Assembly (NCBI RefSeq): GCF_900103585.1
Contig: NZ_FNHV01000010.1
Coordinates: forward strand, 80,607-144,606
DNA length: 64,000 bases
Origin: Streptomyces sp. cf386
GTDB lineage: Bacteria > Actinomycetota > Actinomycetes > Streptomycetales > Streptomycetaceae
Direction: 5' to 3'
Shown: piece by piece, positions 32,019 to 40,400 of the stretch
How positions within the stretch are numbered: position 1 is the first letter of the stretch
Layout: each line of letters opens with the position of its first letter
Position numbers and translations under genes: made by a program
The notes under the pieces: model-generated
What the model was told of the DNA's origin: nothing
The model's input: the letters and a program-made list of their open reading frames with translations, nothing else
Databases searched by the model: none

Positions 32019-32708
32019 ATGGCAAGTGTGCTCGTGGTCGAGGACGACCAGTTCGTACGCTCGGCGCTGATCCGGCACCTGACCGACGCCACCCACACGG
32101 TGCGCAGCGTCGGGACGGCGCTGGAGGCGCTGCGCGAGGTCGCCCATTTCCGTTTCGACGTGGTGATCCTGGACCTCGGTCTGCCCGACCTGGACGGCTC
32201 CGAGGCCCTGAAGATGCTGCGCGGCATCACCGACGTGCCGGTGATCATCGCCACCGCGCGGGACGACGAGACGGAGATCGTCCGGCTGCTGAACGCCGGG
32301 GCGGACGACTACCTGACCAAGCCGTTTTCGGTCGAGCACCTGTCGGCCCGGATGGCCGCCGTCCTGCGCCGCGCCCGGTCGGGCAGTGCGGAGGCCGCCC
32401 CGTCGAGCGTGCTGAGCGTCGGCGGCCTGACCGTCGACCCGCTGCGCCGCCAGGCCGAGCTGGACGGGGTACCTCTGGACCTCACCCGCCGCGAGTTCGA
32501 CCTGCTCGCCTTCCTGGCCGGGCGGCCCGGGGTCGTCGTTCCGCGCAAAGAACTGCTCGCCGAGGTGTGGCAGCAGTCGTACGGCGATGACCAGACCATC
32601 GACGTCCATCTGTCCTGGCTGCGCCGGAAACTGGGCGAAACGGCCGCCAACCCCCGCTATCTGCACACCCTGCGGGGCGTCGGCGTGAAGCTGGAGCCGC
32701 CGCGATGA
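32019..32708 (+). CDS. OmpR/PhoB-type response regulator
   Basis: A 229-residue protein. The receiver domain (1-118) has acidic residues ED at 8-9, phospho-acceptor Asp52 (VILDLGLPD), Thr in IIATARD and Lys in YLTKPFS. The C-terminal winged helix (about 130-228) has LTRREFDLLAFLAGRPG and VDVHLSWLRRKLG-like blocks. It overlaps the kinase gene by 4 nt (ATGA). It lies just before a chitinase gene, a possible target. No ribosome site is obvious before ATG 32019. Confidence 0.93.
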   Translation: MASVLVVEDDQFVRSALIRHLTDATHTVRSVGTALEALREVAHFRFDVVILDLGLPDLDGSEALKMLRGITDVPVIIATARDDETEIVRLLNAGADDYLTKPFSVEHLSARMAAVLRRARSGSAEAAPSSVLSVGGLTVDPLRRQAELDGVPLDLTRREFDLLAFLAGRPGVVVPRKELLAEVWQQSYGDDQTIDVHLSWLRRKLGETAANPRYLHTLRGVGVKLEPPR

Positions 32709-34108
32709 GGTGGGCACTGGTCAAGGTCTGTCTCGCGGTCACCGCCATGGTCGTGGTCGCCTTCGCCGTTCCGCTCGGGCTCGTCATCAGGGAGATGGCC
32801 CGCGACCGCGCCTTCTCCAACGCCGAGCGGGAGGCCGCGGCCGTCGCCCCCGCGCTGTCCATCACCACCGACCGGGACCAGCTGGAGCGGGTCGTCGCCT
32901 CGGCCGGGTCGGACGCGGGCATGGCCGTGCACATACCGGCGTCCGGTGACACGGCCGCCGTCGACCTCGGCCGGCAGCGCGCCGCCGCCGCGGACATCGC
33001 GACCGTACGGCGGCTGGGCCGCGCCTCGACCACCGAGGTGCCCGGCGGGTCCACGCTGCTCCAGCCGGTCGCGCTGAGCTCGGGTGAGATCGCCGTCGTC
33101 GAGGTGTACGTCCCCGAGGCGGAGGTCACCAACGGCCTCACCACCGCCTGGGCGGTGCTCGCCGGGGTCGGCCTCGCGCTGATCGTCGGGTCGGTGGCGG
33201 TCGCCGACCGGCTGGGCGTGCGGATGGTGCGGCCCGCGCAGCGCCTCGTGGAGGGCGCGCACGAGCTGGGCGAGGGCAAGCTGGGCGCCCGGGTGCCCGA
33301 GGAGGGGCCGACCGAACTGCGGCTGGCGGCGGTCGCGTTCAACTCGATGGCCGACCAGGTCGTCCAACTCCTCGCGAACGAACGCGAGTTGGCGGCCGAC
33401 CTGTCCCATCGCCTGCGTACCCCGCTGACCGTGCTGCGGCTCAACGCGGCCTCGCTCGGGGACGGTCCGGCCGCCGAGCAGACCAGGGCAGCCGTGGCCC
33501 AGCTGGAGCGCGAGGTCGACACGATCATACGTACGGCCCGGGACGCCAAGCCGCAGACGGTGGCGGCGGGGCCGGGCGCCGGGTGCGACGCGGCCGAGGT
33601 GGTCCGCGAGCGCATGGCGTTCTGGTCGGCGCTGGCGGAGGACGAGGGCCGCAAGGTGCGGGTGGCCGGCGTGGAGCGCCCGGTGCGGATACCCGTGGCC
33701 CGGGCGGATCTGGCGGCCGCGCTGGACGCCCTGCTCGGCAATGTCTTCCGGCACACGCCCGAGCGCACGGCGTTCGCGGTCGACGTGCACAACGGCGAGG
33801 ACGCGGTGATCGTGCTCGTCTCGGACGCGGGGCCCGGCATATCCGACCCCGAGGCGGCGATGGCGCGCGGGCGCGGTTCGGGCAGCGCCGGGTCGACCGG
33901 GCTCGGGCTGGACATCGTGCGGCGCCTCGCCGAGTCGACCGGCGGTGACGTGCGGATCGGGTCGTCGGTGCTGGGCGGAACCGAGGTGCGGATCTGGATC
34001 CAGCTGGACGGGAGAGAGCCGGTGCGCCGGGGGCATCGGGGGGCGGTGCGACGCCGACGGCCCGGCAAATTGGTCTCGACCTTTAACCGGCCCCGATCCC
34101 TTCCTTAA
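32705..34108 (+). CDS. Sensor histidine kinase
   Basis: A 467-residue membrane kinase. Transmembrane helices lie at about 6-28 and 147-168, bracketing an extracellular sensor domain of about 115 residues. A HAMP region (about 170-222), the H-box DLSHRLRTPL with His235, and the ATPase domain (DALLGNVFRHTPE N-box, DAGPGI, GSTGLGLDIV) follow. Ligand unknown. It is cognate to the response regulator at 32019. Confidence 0.93.
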   Translation: MRWALVKVCLAVTAMVVVAFAVPLGLVIREMARDRAFSNAEREAAAVAPALSITTDRDQLERVVASAGSDAGMAVHIPASGDTAAVDLGRQRAAAADIATVRRLGRASTTEVPGGSTLLQPVALSSGEIAVVEVYVPEAEVTNGLTTAWAVLAGVGLALIVGSVAVADRLGVRMVRPAQRLVEGAHELGEGKLGARVPEEGPTELRLAAVAFNSMADQVVQLLANERELAADLSHRLRTPLTVLRLNAASLGDGPAAEQTRAAVAQLEREVDTIIRTARDAKPQTVAAGPGAGCDAAEVVRERMAFWSALAEDEGRKVRVAGVERPVRIPVARADLAAALDALLGNVFRHTPERTAFAVDVHNGEDAVIVLVSDAGPGISDPEAAMARGRGSGSAGSTGLGLDIVRRLAESTGGDVRIGSSVLGGTEVRIWIQLDGREPVRRGHRGAVRRRRPGKLVSTFNRPRSLP

Positions 34109-34120
34109 GAGCGCCCTAAG
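34104..34120 (+). promoter_or_regulatory. 11-bp-spaced direct repeat upstream of the chitinase
   Basis: CTTAAG (34104-34109) and CCTAAG (34115-34120) lie one helical turn apart, the geometry bound by OmpR-type regulators. The first overlaps the kinase stop codon. Candidate target of the adjacent response regulator. Confidence 0.35.
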
Positions 34121-34229
34121 GTCCTCAACCCCCGTCCGGATCAGGAATTTTGCCCGTTTCTGAATCGCTAGCGTGCTGCCGCACCCACCCCCGCGAACCC
34201 CGCGAACCCGTGAACAGTGAGGCAGGCAC

Positions 34230-35702
34230 GTGATGAGTACCCACCGGCGCAAGGTCAGTGGCAGGAACAAGGCGATAGGCGGCGTGGTCGCCGCGGCCGT
34301 GGTCGGCGGCGGCGCGATCCTGTTCACCGGCACTGCCCAGGCTGCCGGAGTCGGGGCGGCGTACACGAAGACCAGTGACTGGTCGACGGGGTACACCGCG
34401 CAGTACGTCGTCACGAACACCAGCGGTCAGACGGACCAGGACTGGACGCTGGAGTTCGACCTGCCGTCGGGCACGAAGCTCAGCTCGCTGTGGAACGCCG
34501 AGTCGAGCGTGCGCGGGCAGCACGTCACCGTGACGCCGCCGAAGTGGGACACAGACGGACTGGCGGCCGGCGAGTCGGTGACGGTCGGCTTCGTGGCCAA
34601 CGGCACGGGCGCGCCCACGGGTTGCCTCATCGACGACGCGAAGTGCTCCACGGACGACAGCGCGACGCCGGAGCCGAGCGGTCGCCCGACGCAGTCACCG
34701 ACGCCTACGGCGACTCCCACGGCTGCTCCGAAACCGTCCTCCACCCCGACCCAGAGCCCGACCCCCACCGCCAAGCCCTCGGAGACCCCCGGCACCGGAA
34801 CGGGTGCCACCGCCGGCTTCGCCCCGTACATCGACACGTCCCTCTACCCGGCCTTCGACCTGCTGGCGAGCGCGCAGGCGACGGGCGTCAAGGACTACAA
34901 CCTCGCCTTCGTCACCGACGGCGGGGGCTGCACCCCGAAGTGGGGCGGCGTCACGGACCTCGGCAGCGACGCGGTGGCCGCGCAGATCGGTGACCTGCGG
35001 GCGAAGGGCGGCGACGTCCGCGTCTCCTTCGGCGGCGCGGCCGGCAGCGAGCTGGCGACGACCTGCTCCTCGGCGGACGCGCTGGCGGCGGCGTACACCA
35101 AGGTCGTGGACGCGTACAAGCTGACCAAGGTCGACTTCGACGTCGAGGGCGGCGCACTGCCGGACAAGGCGGCCAACACCCGCCGCGCCCAGGCGATCGC
35201 CAAGCTCCAGAAGGCCCACCCCGACCTGGACGTCTCCTTCACCCTCCCCGTCATGCCGGAAGGCCTGACCCAGCCGGGCGTCGACCTCCTCGCCGACGCC
35301 AAGCAGAACGGCGTGAAGATCGACACCGTCAACATCATGGCGATGGACTACGGCCCCGCGTACAGCGGCGACATGGGCACCTATGCCGAACAGGCGGCCA
35401 CCGCCACCCAGGCCCAGGTCAAGAGCGTGCTCGGCCTCTCCGACAGCGCCGCCTGGAAGACGGTCGCCGTCACCCCGATGATCGGCGTCAACGACGTCAC
35501 CACCGAGATCTTCAAGGTCGACGACGCCACCCAGCTGGTGAACTTCGCCAAGTCCAAGGGCCTCGGCTGGCTGTCGATGTGGTCGGCGACCCGCGACAAG
35601 CAGTGCCCCGGAGGCGAGAAGCCGGCCGCGGACGCGACGTGCAGCTCGATCCTCCAGGAGAAGTTCGCGTTCTCGAAGGCGTTCGCGGCCTACGGCAAGT
35701 AA
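34230..35702 (+). CDS. Secreted GH18 chitinase with N-terminal CBM2
   Basis: A 490-residue exported enzyme. The signal peptide ends near ATAQAA (about 38). A CBM2-type carbohydrate-binding domain (about 39-140; YTAQYVVTNTSGQTDQDWTLEF) is followed by a Pro/Thr linker of TPTATPT repeats and a GH18 catalytic domain (about 195-488) with VDFDVEGG carrying the catalytic Glu, and NIMAMDYG. It hydrolyses chitin to chitooligosaccharides. It is preceded by a two-component system. GTG 34230 or ATG 34233 are adjacent starts. Confidence 0.93.
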   Translation: MMSTHRRKVSGRNKAIGGVVAAAVVGGGAILFTGTAQAAGVGAAYTKTSDWSTGYTAQYVVTNTSGQTDQDWTLEFDLPSGTKLSSLWNAESSVRGQHVTVTPPKWDTDGLAAGESVTVGFVANGTGAPTGCLIDDAKCSTDDSATPEPSGRPTQSPTPTATPTAAPKPSSTPTQSPTPTAKPSETPGTGTGATAGFAPYIDTSLYPAFDLLASAQATGVKDYNLAFVTDGGGCTPKWGGVTDLGSDAVAAQIGDLRAKGGDVRVSFGGAAGSELATTCSSADALAAAYTKVVDAYKLTKVDFDVEGGALPDKAANTRRAQAIAKLQKAHPDLDVSFTLPVMPEGLTQPGVDLLADAKQNGVKIDTVNIMAMDYGPAYSGDMGTYAEQAATATQAQVKSVLGLSDSAAWKTVAVTPMIGVNDVTTEIFKVDDATQLVNFAKSKGLGWLSMWSATRDKQCPGGEKPAADATCSSILQEKFAFSKAFAAYGK

Positions 35703-35799
35703 GGCCGAACCGCCAAGAGGCAACCAGGACACGGGGGTTGTGCGCCCCGGCCGGTCTTCCCCCATCCGGCCGGGGCGCGCAAGGCCGTCGCCCCTGGGC

Positions 35800-35841
35800 C
35801 AGTTCTTCTGGGTCAGTTCTTCCGGGTCAGTTCTTCTGCAA
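35800..35841. repeat. 14-bp tandem repeat, three copies, over a stop codon
   Basis: CAGTTCTTCTGGGT (35800-35813), CAGTTCTTCCGGGT (35814-35827) and CAGTTCTTCTGCAA (35828-35841). The third copy and the last base of the second contain the final codons and stop of the minus-strand membrane protein gene, so that gene's end has been copied downstream. Confidence 0.85.
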
Positions 35842-37392
35842 GGTCCGCGTCAGACCCGCGATAACGGCCGTGGTCAGTACCCAGCCGAAGCCGACCAGGG
35901 CATAGGCGAGCCCCTGCACGCCGCCGTCCGTCCAGTACCAGGCCGTGCGCTGACCCAGGCCTCCGATGGGGATCAGCAGATCGAGTGTGTAGACGAGCGG
36001 AGCGAACGGCGCACCCTCGCCCGGCTTCACCGCGGTCGGGGTGTGGGCGTCGAAGACCAGGGCGCCCAGCAGGGTCAGCGTCAGCAGCCAGACACCGGCC
36101 AGCCAGGGGCGGTAGCCGTAGCCGACGGTCGCGTCGAGCAGATGGCCCCAGGCCCGCGCGGCCGGATGCAGAGTGCTGCGGCGGTGGCGCTGCTTGGCGA
36201 GGAGGACCCGGCGGGCGTCGTCGTCGTGGCCGACCGTGCGGTACCAGGTCGCCAACTGCTCGTACGGCTGCGGACTGTAGCCAGGGCCGCGCCGTATCCA
36301 CGCGATGCGGCGGGCGACGGAACCCCGCGGTCCCACCGCCTCCCTGCGCTCGCCGGCCGCGTCCGCGTCGGCCACCTTGATGCTGCCGTAGACGAAGCCG
36401 TCCAGCTCCACCACGTCCGGCCAGCTGTGCTCGCCCTCGTGGAGGTACGACACCTGCGCGCCCCGCAGATCCACGGTGCCGGACGGCGGTCGGGCGAGGG
36501 TGAAGTCGAAGTCGACAGCCTGCATCAGCATCCCGACCAGGGCGGGGCCGTCGCCCTCGGGCGGCCCGTTCAGCACGGCGCCCTCGAAGGTCAGGTTGTC
36601 CGCGACCCGGGCGCCGCGCAGCCGTACGGTTCCGTTCGCGGTGAACCCCCGGGAGAAGTCGAGCGTCGACGCCACCGCGTTGTCCATCGCCAACGCCACC
36701 CCGCGCGGCCCGGGGCTCTCCAGGCGCGCGCCCTTCATGAACAGCCCACCCGGCAACTGCGCCCCTAGAAAGCGCACTTCACCTCGCACGACCAGGCCGC
36801 CCCGGCAGAAGAACCCCCCCTCCATGACTAGCCCACCGGCCCCCACGGCCCAGCCATCGGGCGCGTCGATCCGGGCCCCGTTGAGGAGCACGGCGCCGGT
36901 CACCCGGGCGTTGATGAGTGACAGGGCGATGACGTTGCCGTAGTAGGGCGAGACCGTGGTGCCCTCCACGAGCGACCTCCGCAGGTCGAGGGTCCCCTCG
37001 ATACGGCTCGAACCGGTTTCGAGGCCGGGCACGCGGCTGCCCACTATCGAGATGGACTGCGTCGACGCCCCGAAGAGGTCGATCCGTTCGTCGAACCAGC
37101 AGAGCTCAAGCCAGAGCGCGTGACCGATCTGTGCTCCGGCGAGATCGAGATGCCCGGTGATGCGCGCGCCGACCAGCTTCAGACAGGCGACGGCCCCCGG
37201 TTCCCCGGTGTTCGCGCCCAGCAGCAGCGCCGCGATCACGGCTGCTCGCACGGTGCGTTCGGGCCCCCACTGCCCGGGGTCGACAGGACGGGCGTCCAGG
37301 GGCTCGTCCGGGCGCAGGTCCACCCGGCGTCCCTCGGGAAACGCATCCCACAACTCCCGCTCGGGCGGCGTCAATTCGGCGTATGAGAGCAC
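35827..37392 (-). CDS. Beta-helix-like repeat protein with C-terminal membrane segments
   Basis: A 521-residue protein. The first ~330 residues consist of repeats typical of a right-handed beta-helix: ITGHLDLAGAQIGHALWLE, IEGTLDLRRSLVEG, VTGAVLLNGARID, NLTFEGAVLNG. Two or three hydrophobic helices end the chain (WLAGVWLLTLTLLGALVF, GLAYALVGFGWVLTTAVIAGL). Similar genes are sometimes called membrane-associated oxidoreductases, but no redox motif is visible. GTG 37392 is used; a -10-like TACCCT 6 nt before it suggests a leaderless mRNA; GTG 37431 is the alternative. It is divergent from the caspase-STAND gene, sharing a 78-bp promoter region. Confidence 0.75.
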   Translation of the reverse strand: MLSYAELTPPERELWDAFPEGRRVDLRPDEPLDARPVDPGQWGPERTVRAAVIAALLLGANTGEPGAVACLKLVGARITGHLDLAGAQIGHALWLELCWFDERIDLFGASTQSISIVGSRVPGLETGSSRIEGTLDLRRSLVEGTTVSPYYGNVIALSLINARVTGAVLLNGARIDAPDGWAVGAGGLVMEGGFFCRGGLVVRGEVRFLGAQLPGGLFMKGARLESPGPRGVALAMDNAVASTLDFSRGFTANGTVRLRGARVADNLTFEGAVLNGPPEGDGPALVGMLMQAVDFDFTLARPPSGTVDLRGAQVSYLHEGEHSWPDVVELDGFVYGSIKVADADAAGERREAVGPRGSVARRIAWIRRGPGYSPQPYEQLATWYRTVGHDDDARRVLLAKQRHRRSTLHPAARAWGHLLDATVGYGYRPWLAGVWLLTLTLLGALVFDAHTPTAVKPGEGAPFAPLVYTLDLLIPIGGLGQRTAWYWTDGGVQGLAYALVGFGWVLTTAVIAGLTRTLQKN

Positions 37393-37438
37393 CCGTGCAG
37401 GGTAGACATCTGTCCCGCGCGCAGCGACCACAGGCGCG

Positions 37439-37452
37439 TACGGTCATCCGTA
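37439..37452. promoter_or_regulatory. Palindrome in the caspase-STAND promoter
   Basis: TACGG-TCAT-CCGTA, perfect 5-bp arms, ends 18 bp before the GTG start of the large gene, in the 78 bp shared with the divergent membrane protein gene. Confidence 0.35.
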
Positions 37453-37470
37453 AGCCGATGGGGCAGGGCG

Positions 37471-40400
37471 GTGGGGCTGCGAGTGGAGCGGCGATACTTC
37501 ATAGCGTTGGGCAGCGGCCGGTACCGCCACCTGCCGGACGAGGAACAACTCGGCCACGTCCCCGCGGACGTCTCCCTGACGACCGAACTCTTCGAAGGCT
37601 TCGGGTACCAGGCGGTGCTGCCGGGACTCGGGGAGTACGACGGGGCCGACCAGATACGCCAGAAGCTGCGGCACTGGTCGGCCGACACGTCGCTGACCCA
37701 CGACGACGTGGTGGTCGTGTACTTCGCGGGACACGGACTCGTGCAGGAGCGCGACCGGCACTACCTCCTGTGCTGGGACTCCCAGGAGGACGACCCGGCC
37801 ACCACGGCCCTCGCCACCGAGGACCTGGTGCGGATCCTGTGCCGGGGAGACCTCCGGCACCTGCTTCTCATCCTCGACACCTGCGCGGCCGGTGCGGGAA
37901 GCGCCGAGGCGGCCGGGGTCGCCCTGCAGTCGATCGCCTACCGGTACGGGGGTGCGGGAACGGCCAGCGGACTGTGGTTCCTGGCATCCGCCCGCCGCAA
38001 GGACATCGCCGAGGACGGCGCCTTCGCGACCGCCCTGCGCACCTCCGTGGAGATCATGACGGGCCGTACGGGGCAGCGGCAGCAGTACGTGGACCTCACG
38101 GAACTCGTCAAGGTGGTCAACGAGTGCTTCGACGGCGAAGGGCGGGGCCAACGCGCCGAACTCGCCAGCGGTCTGGTGACCGGCCTGGCGCCCTTCCTGC
38201 CCAACCCCGGCTTCCGCGAGGAACTGCCGCCCGTCGGCACCGACCTCGAAGTGCAGCGCCGGGTGGCCGCCCGGGATCTGATCGAGCACTTCGGCCCCCG
38301 TTCCCGAGGCGTGGAGTTCGAGTCCGAGCAAGGGCTCTACTTCAGCGGGCGGGTGCGGGTACTGACCGAACTCGTGCAGTGGCTCACCGCCGCGGACGGC
38401 GACAGCAGGGGACGGGTCGTCACCGGAAGCCCCGGGTGCGGCAAGTCGGCGGTGCTGGGCCGGATCGTCGCCCTGTCGGACGCCCAGTACCGTGCGCGGT
38501 TCGAGCTGACGGACGTCGATCCCGCCACCGTCATCCCCGAAGACTGCGTCACGGCCGCCGTGCACGCACGTCACAAGCGGCTGGAGGAGGTCGTCGAACG
38601 GATCGCGGCCTTCCTCGACGTAGAAGTGGACGGCACGGCGGCGCTGCTCCAGGAACTGACACGCCGGGGCCGCCAGGGAGCACCGATCGTCATCGTCGTC
38701 GACGCCGTCGACGAGGCGGGATCGGACACCGCCGCCGACGCCGGCGGGCACGGGGAGCCGCGCCGCATCACCCGCGAACTGCTGCGCCCGATGTCGGAGA
38801 TCCATGGGGTACGCCTGCTGGTCGGCACCCGACGCGAACTGGTGACACCCCTCGGCCCCACGTTCACCTGCCTCGATCTCGACCTCCCCGCCTACTGCGC
38901 CGACGAGGCGGACGTCACCGGATACGTCACCAAAGTGCTGCTGGCGTCCGAGGAGCCGGAGGTCCGCACCCCGTACCGGGGCTTCCCGCACCTTGCCGAA
39001 ACCGTGGCCAGGGGCGTGGCCGCGCGAGCCGACGGTGTCTACCTCTACGCCAGGACGACGGCCCGCACCCTGAGATCCGACTGCTCCGTCGTGGACGTCT
39101 CCCGCGCCGGGTGGGAGAGGGCGCTGCCCAGCGAGGTGGGCGAGGCGTTCGACGACTACCTGGCCAGGTTCGGTCCGGACGAGCCACGGGTGCGCCGCAT
39201 GCTGCTCCCGCTCGCCTTCTCCGAGGGCAAGGGGCTGCCCCGGGGGCATGTGTGGACCACGCTGAGTTCCGTGTTCTCCGGCACACAGTGCACGGAGCAG
39301 GACGTCTCCTGGCTGCTGGATGTCGCCGGGGCCTATGTCGCCGAGGTCATCGATGACGATCGGCGGTCGGTGTACCGGCTGTATCACAAGGCGTTGGCGG
39401 AGCATCTGCGGGCGACCTTCGGCCGGGCGGCCGCAGAGATCCAAAGAGCCGTCGTCGATGCCCTGGTGAGCATCGTGCCCCGGGTACCCGGCGGCGACCG
39501 GCCCGACTGGTTCGCGGCGCCACCGTATGTCCGTCGGCACCTGGCAACGCACGCCGACGCGGCGGGCACTCTCGTCGATCTCGTCGATGACCCGGGGTTC
39601 CTGCTGGCCAGCGAACCGCTCAGCCTGTTGCGGGCGCTCGCCTCCATCGAGGGCGAACGCGCCAGGCGGGTGCGGACCGCGTACGAGCAGGTGGCACATC
39701 GGTTGACGGCCGACCGTTCACTCGGCGGCCGAGCGGCCGATCTGCAGCTTTCGGCACGGCGCTGCGAGGCCGACGAACTCGCGGACCGCATCGGCCGACT
39801 CGGCGTGGAACTGCCCTGGACCGCACGCTGGGCCTGGTGGTCGGCGAGCGGCGCGCACCGACTGCTGAGCGGGCACACGAAGGGCGTCACCTGCGTGGCC
39901 GTCGGCGATCTCGACGGGCGACCCATCGCGGTGACGGGCGGTCTCGACAAAACGGCGCGGATCTGGGACCTCACCACGCAACGGCAGATCGGCGATCCGC
40001 TGCCGGTCGGCATAGCCGTGAGTGCGATCGCCATCGGGGACATGGAGGACTACACGGTCGCGCTCACCGGCGGCGTCGACGGCACGGTGCGGGTCTGGGA
40101 CCTCTCGGCCGGTCAGGAGTACGGGCAGCCGCTGCGCGGGCACACCAACCGCATCGAAGCCATGCGGATCGGTGCCCTGGACGGCCGCCCGGTCGTCCTG
40201 ACGGCCAGCCAGGACGGCACCGCGCGCATCTGGGACCTGGTCGAGCGGAGGCAACTCGGCTGCGACCTGGCCGTGCACAAGCGCACTGTTCTCGACGCCG
40301 CTCTGGGCGAGCTCGACGGGCGTCCGATCGCGGTCACCGGCGGCGAGGACAAGGCGGTCTATGTCTGGGATCTGAGCGACGTGTCGACTGGGGGCGACCC

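Noticed and set aside
37439..37452. Palindrome before the NLR-like gene as a known operator
   Set aside because: It matches no operator I can name; it was kept only as an unassigned candidate site.
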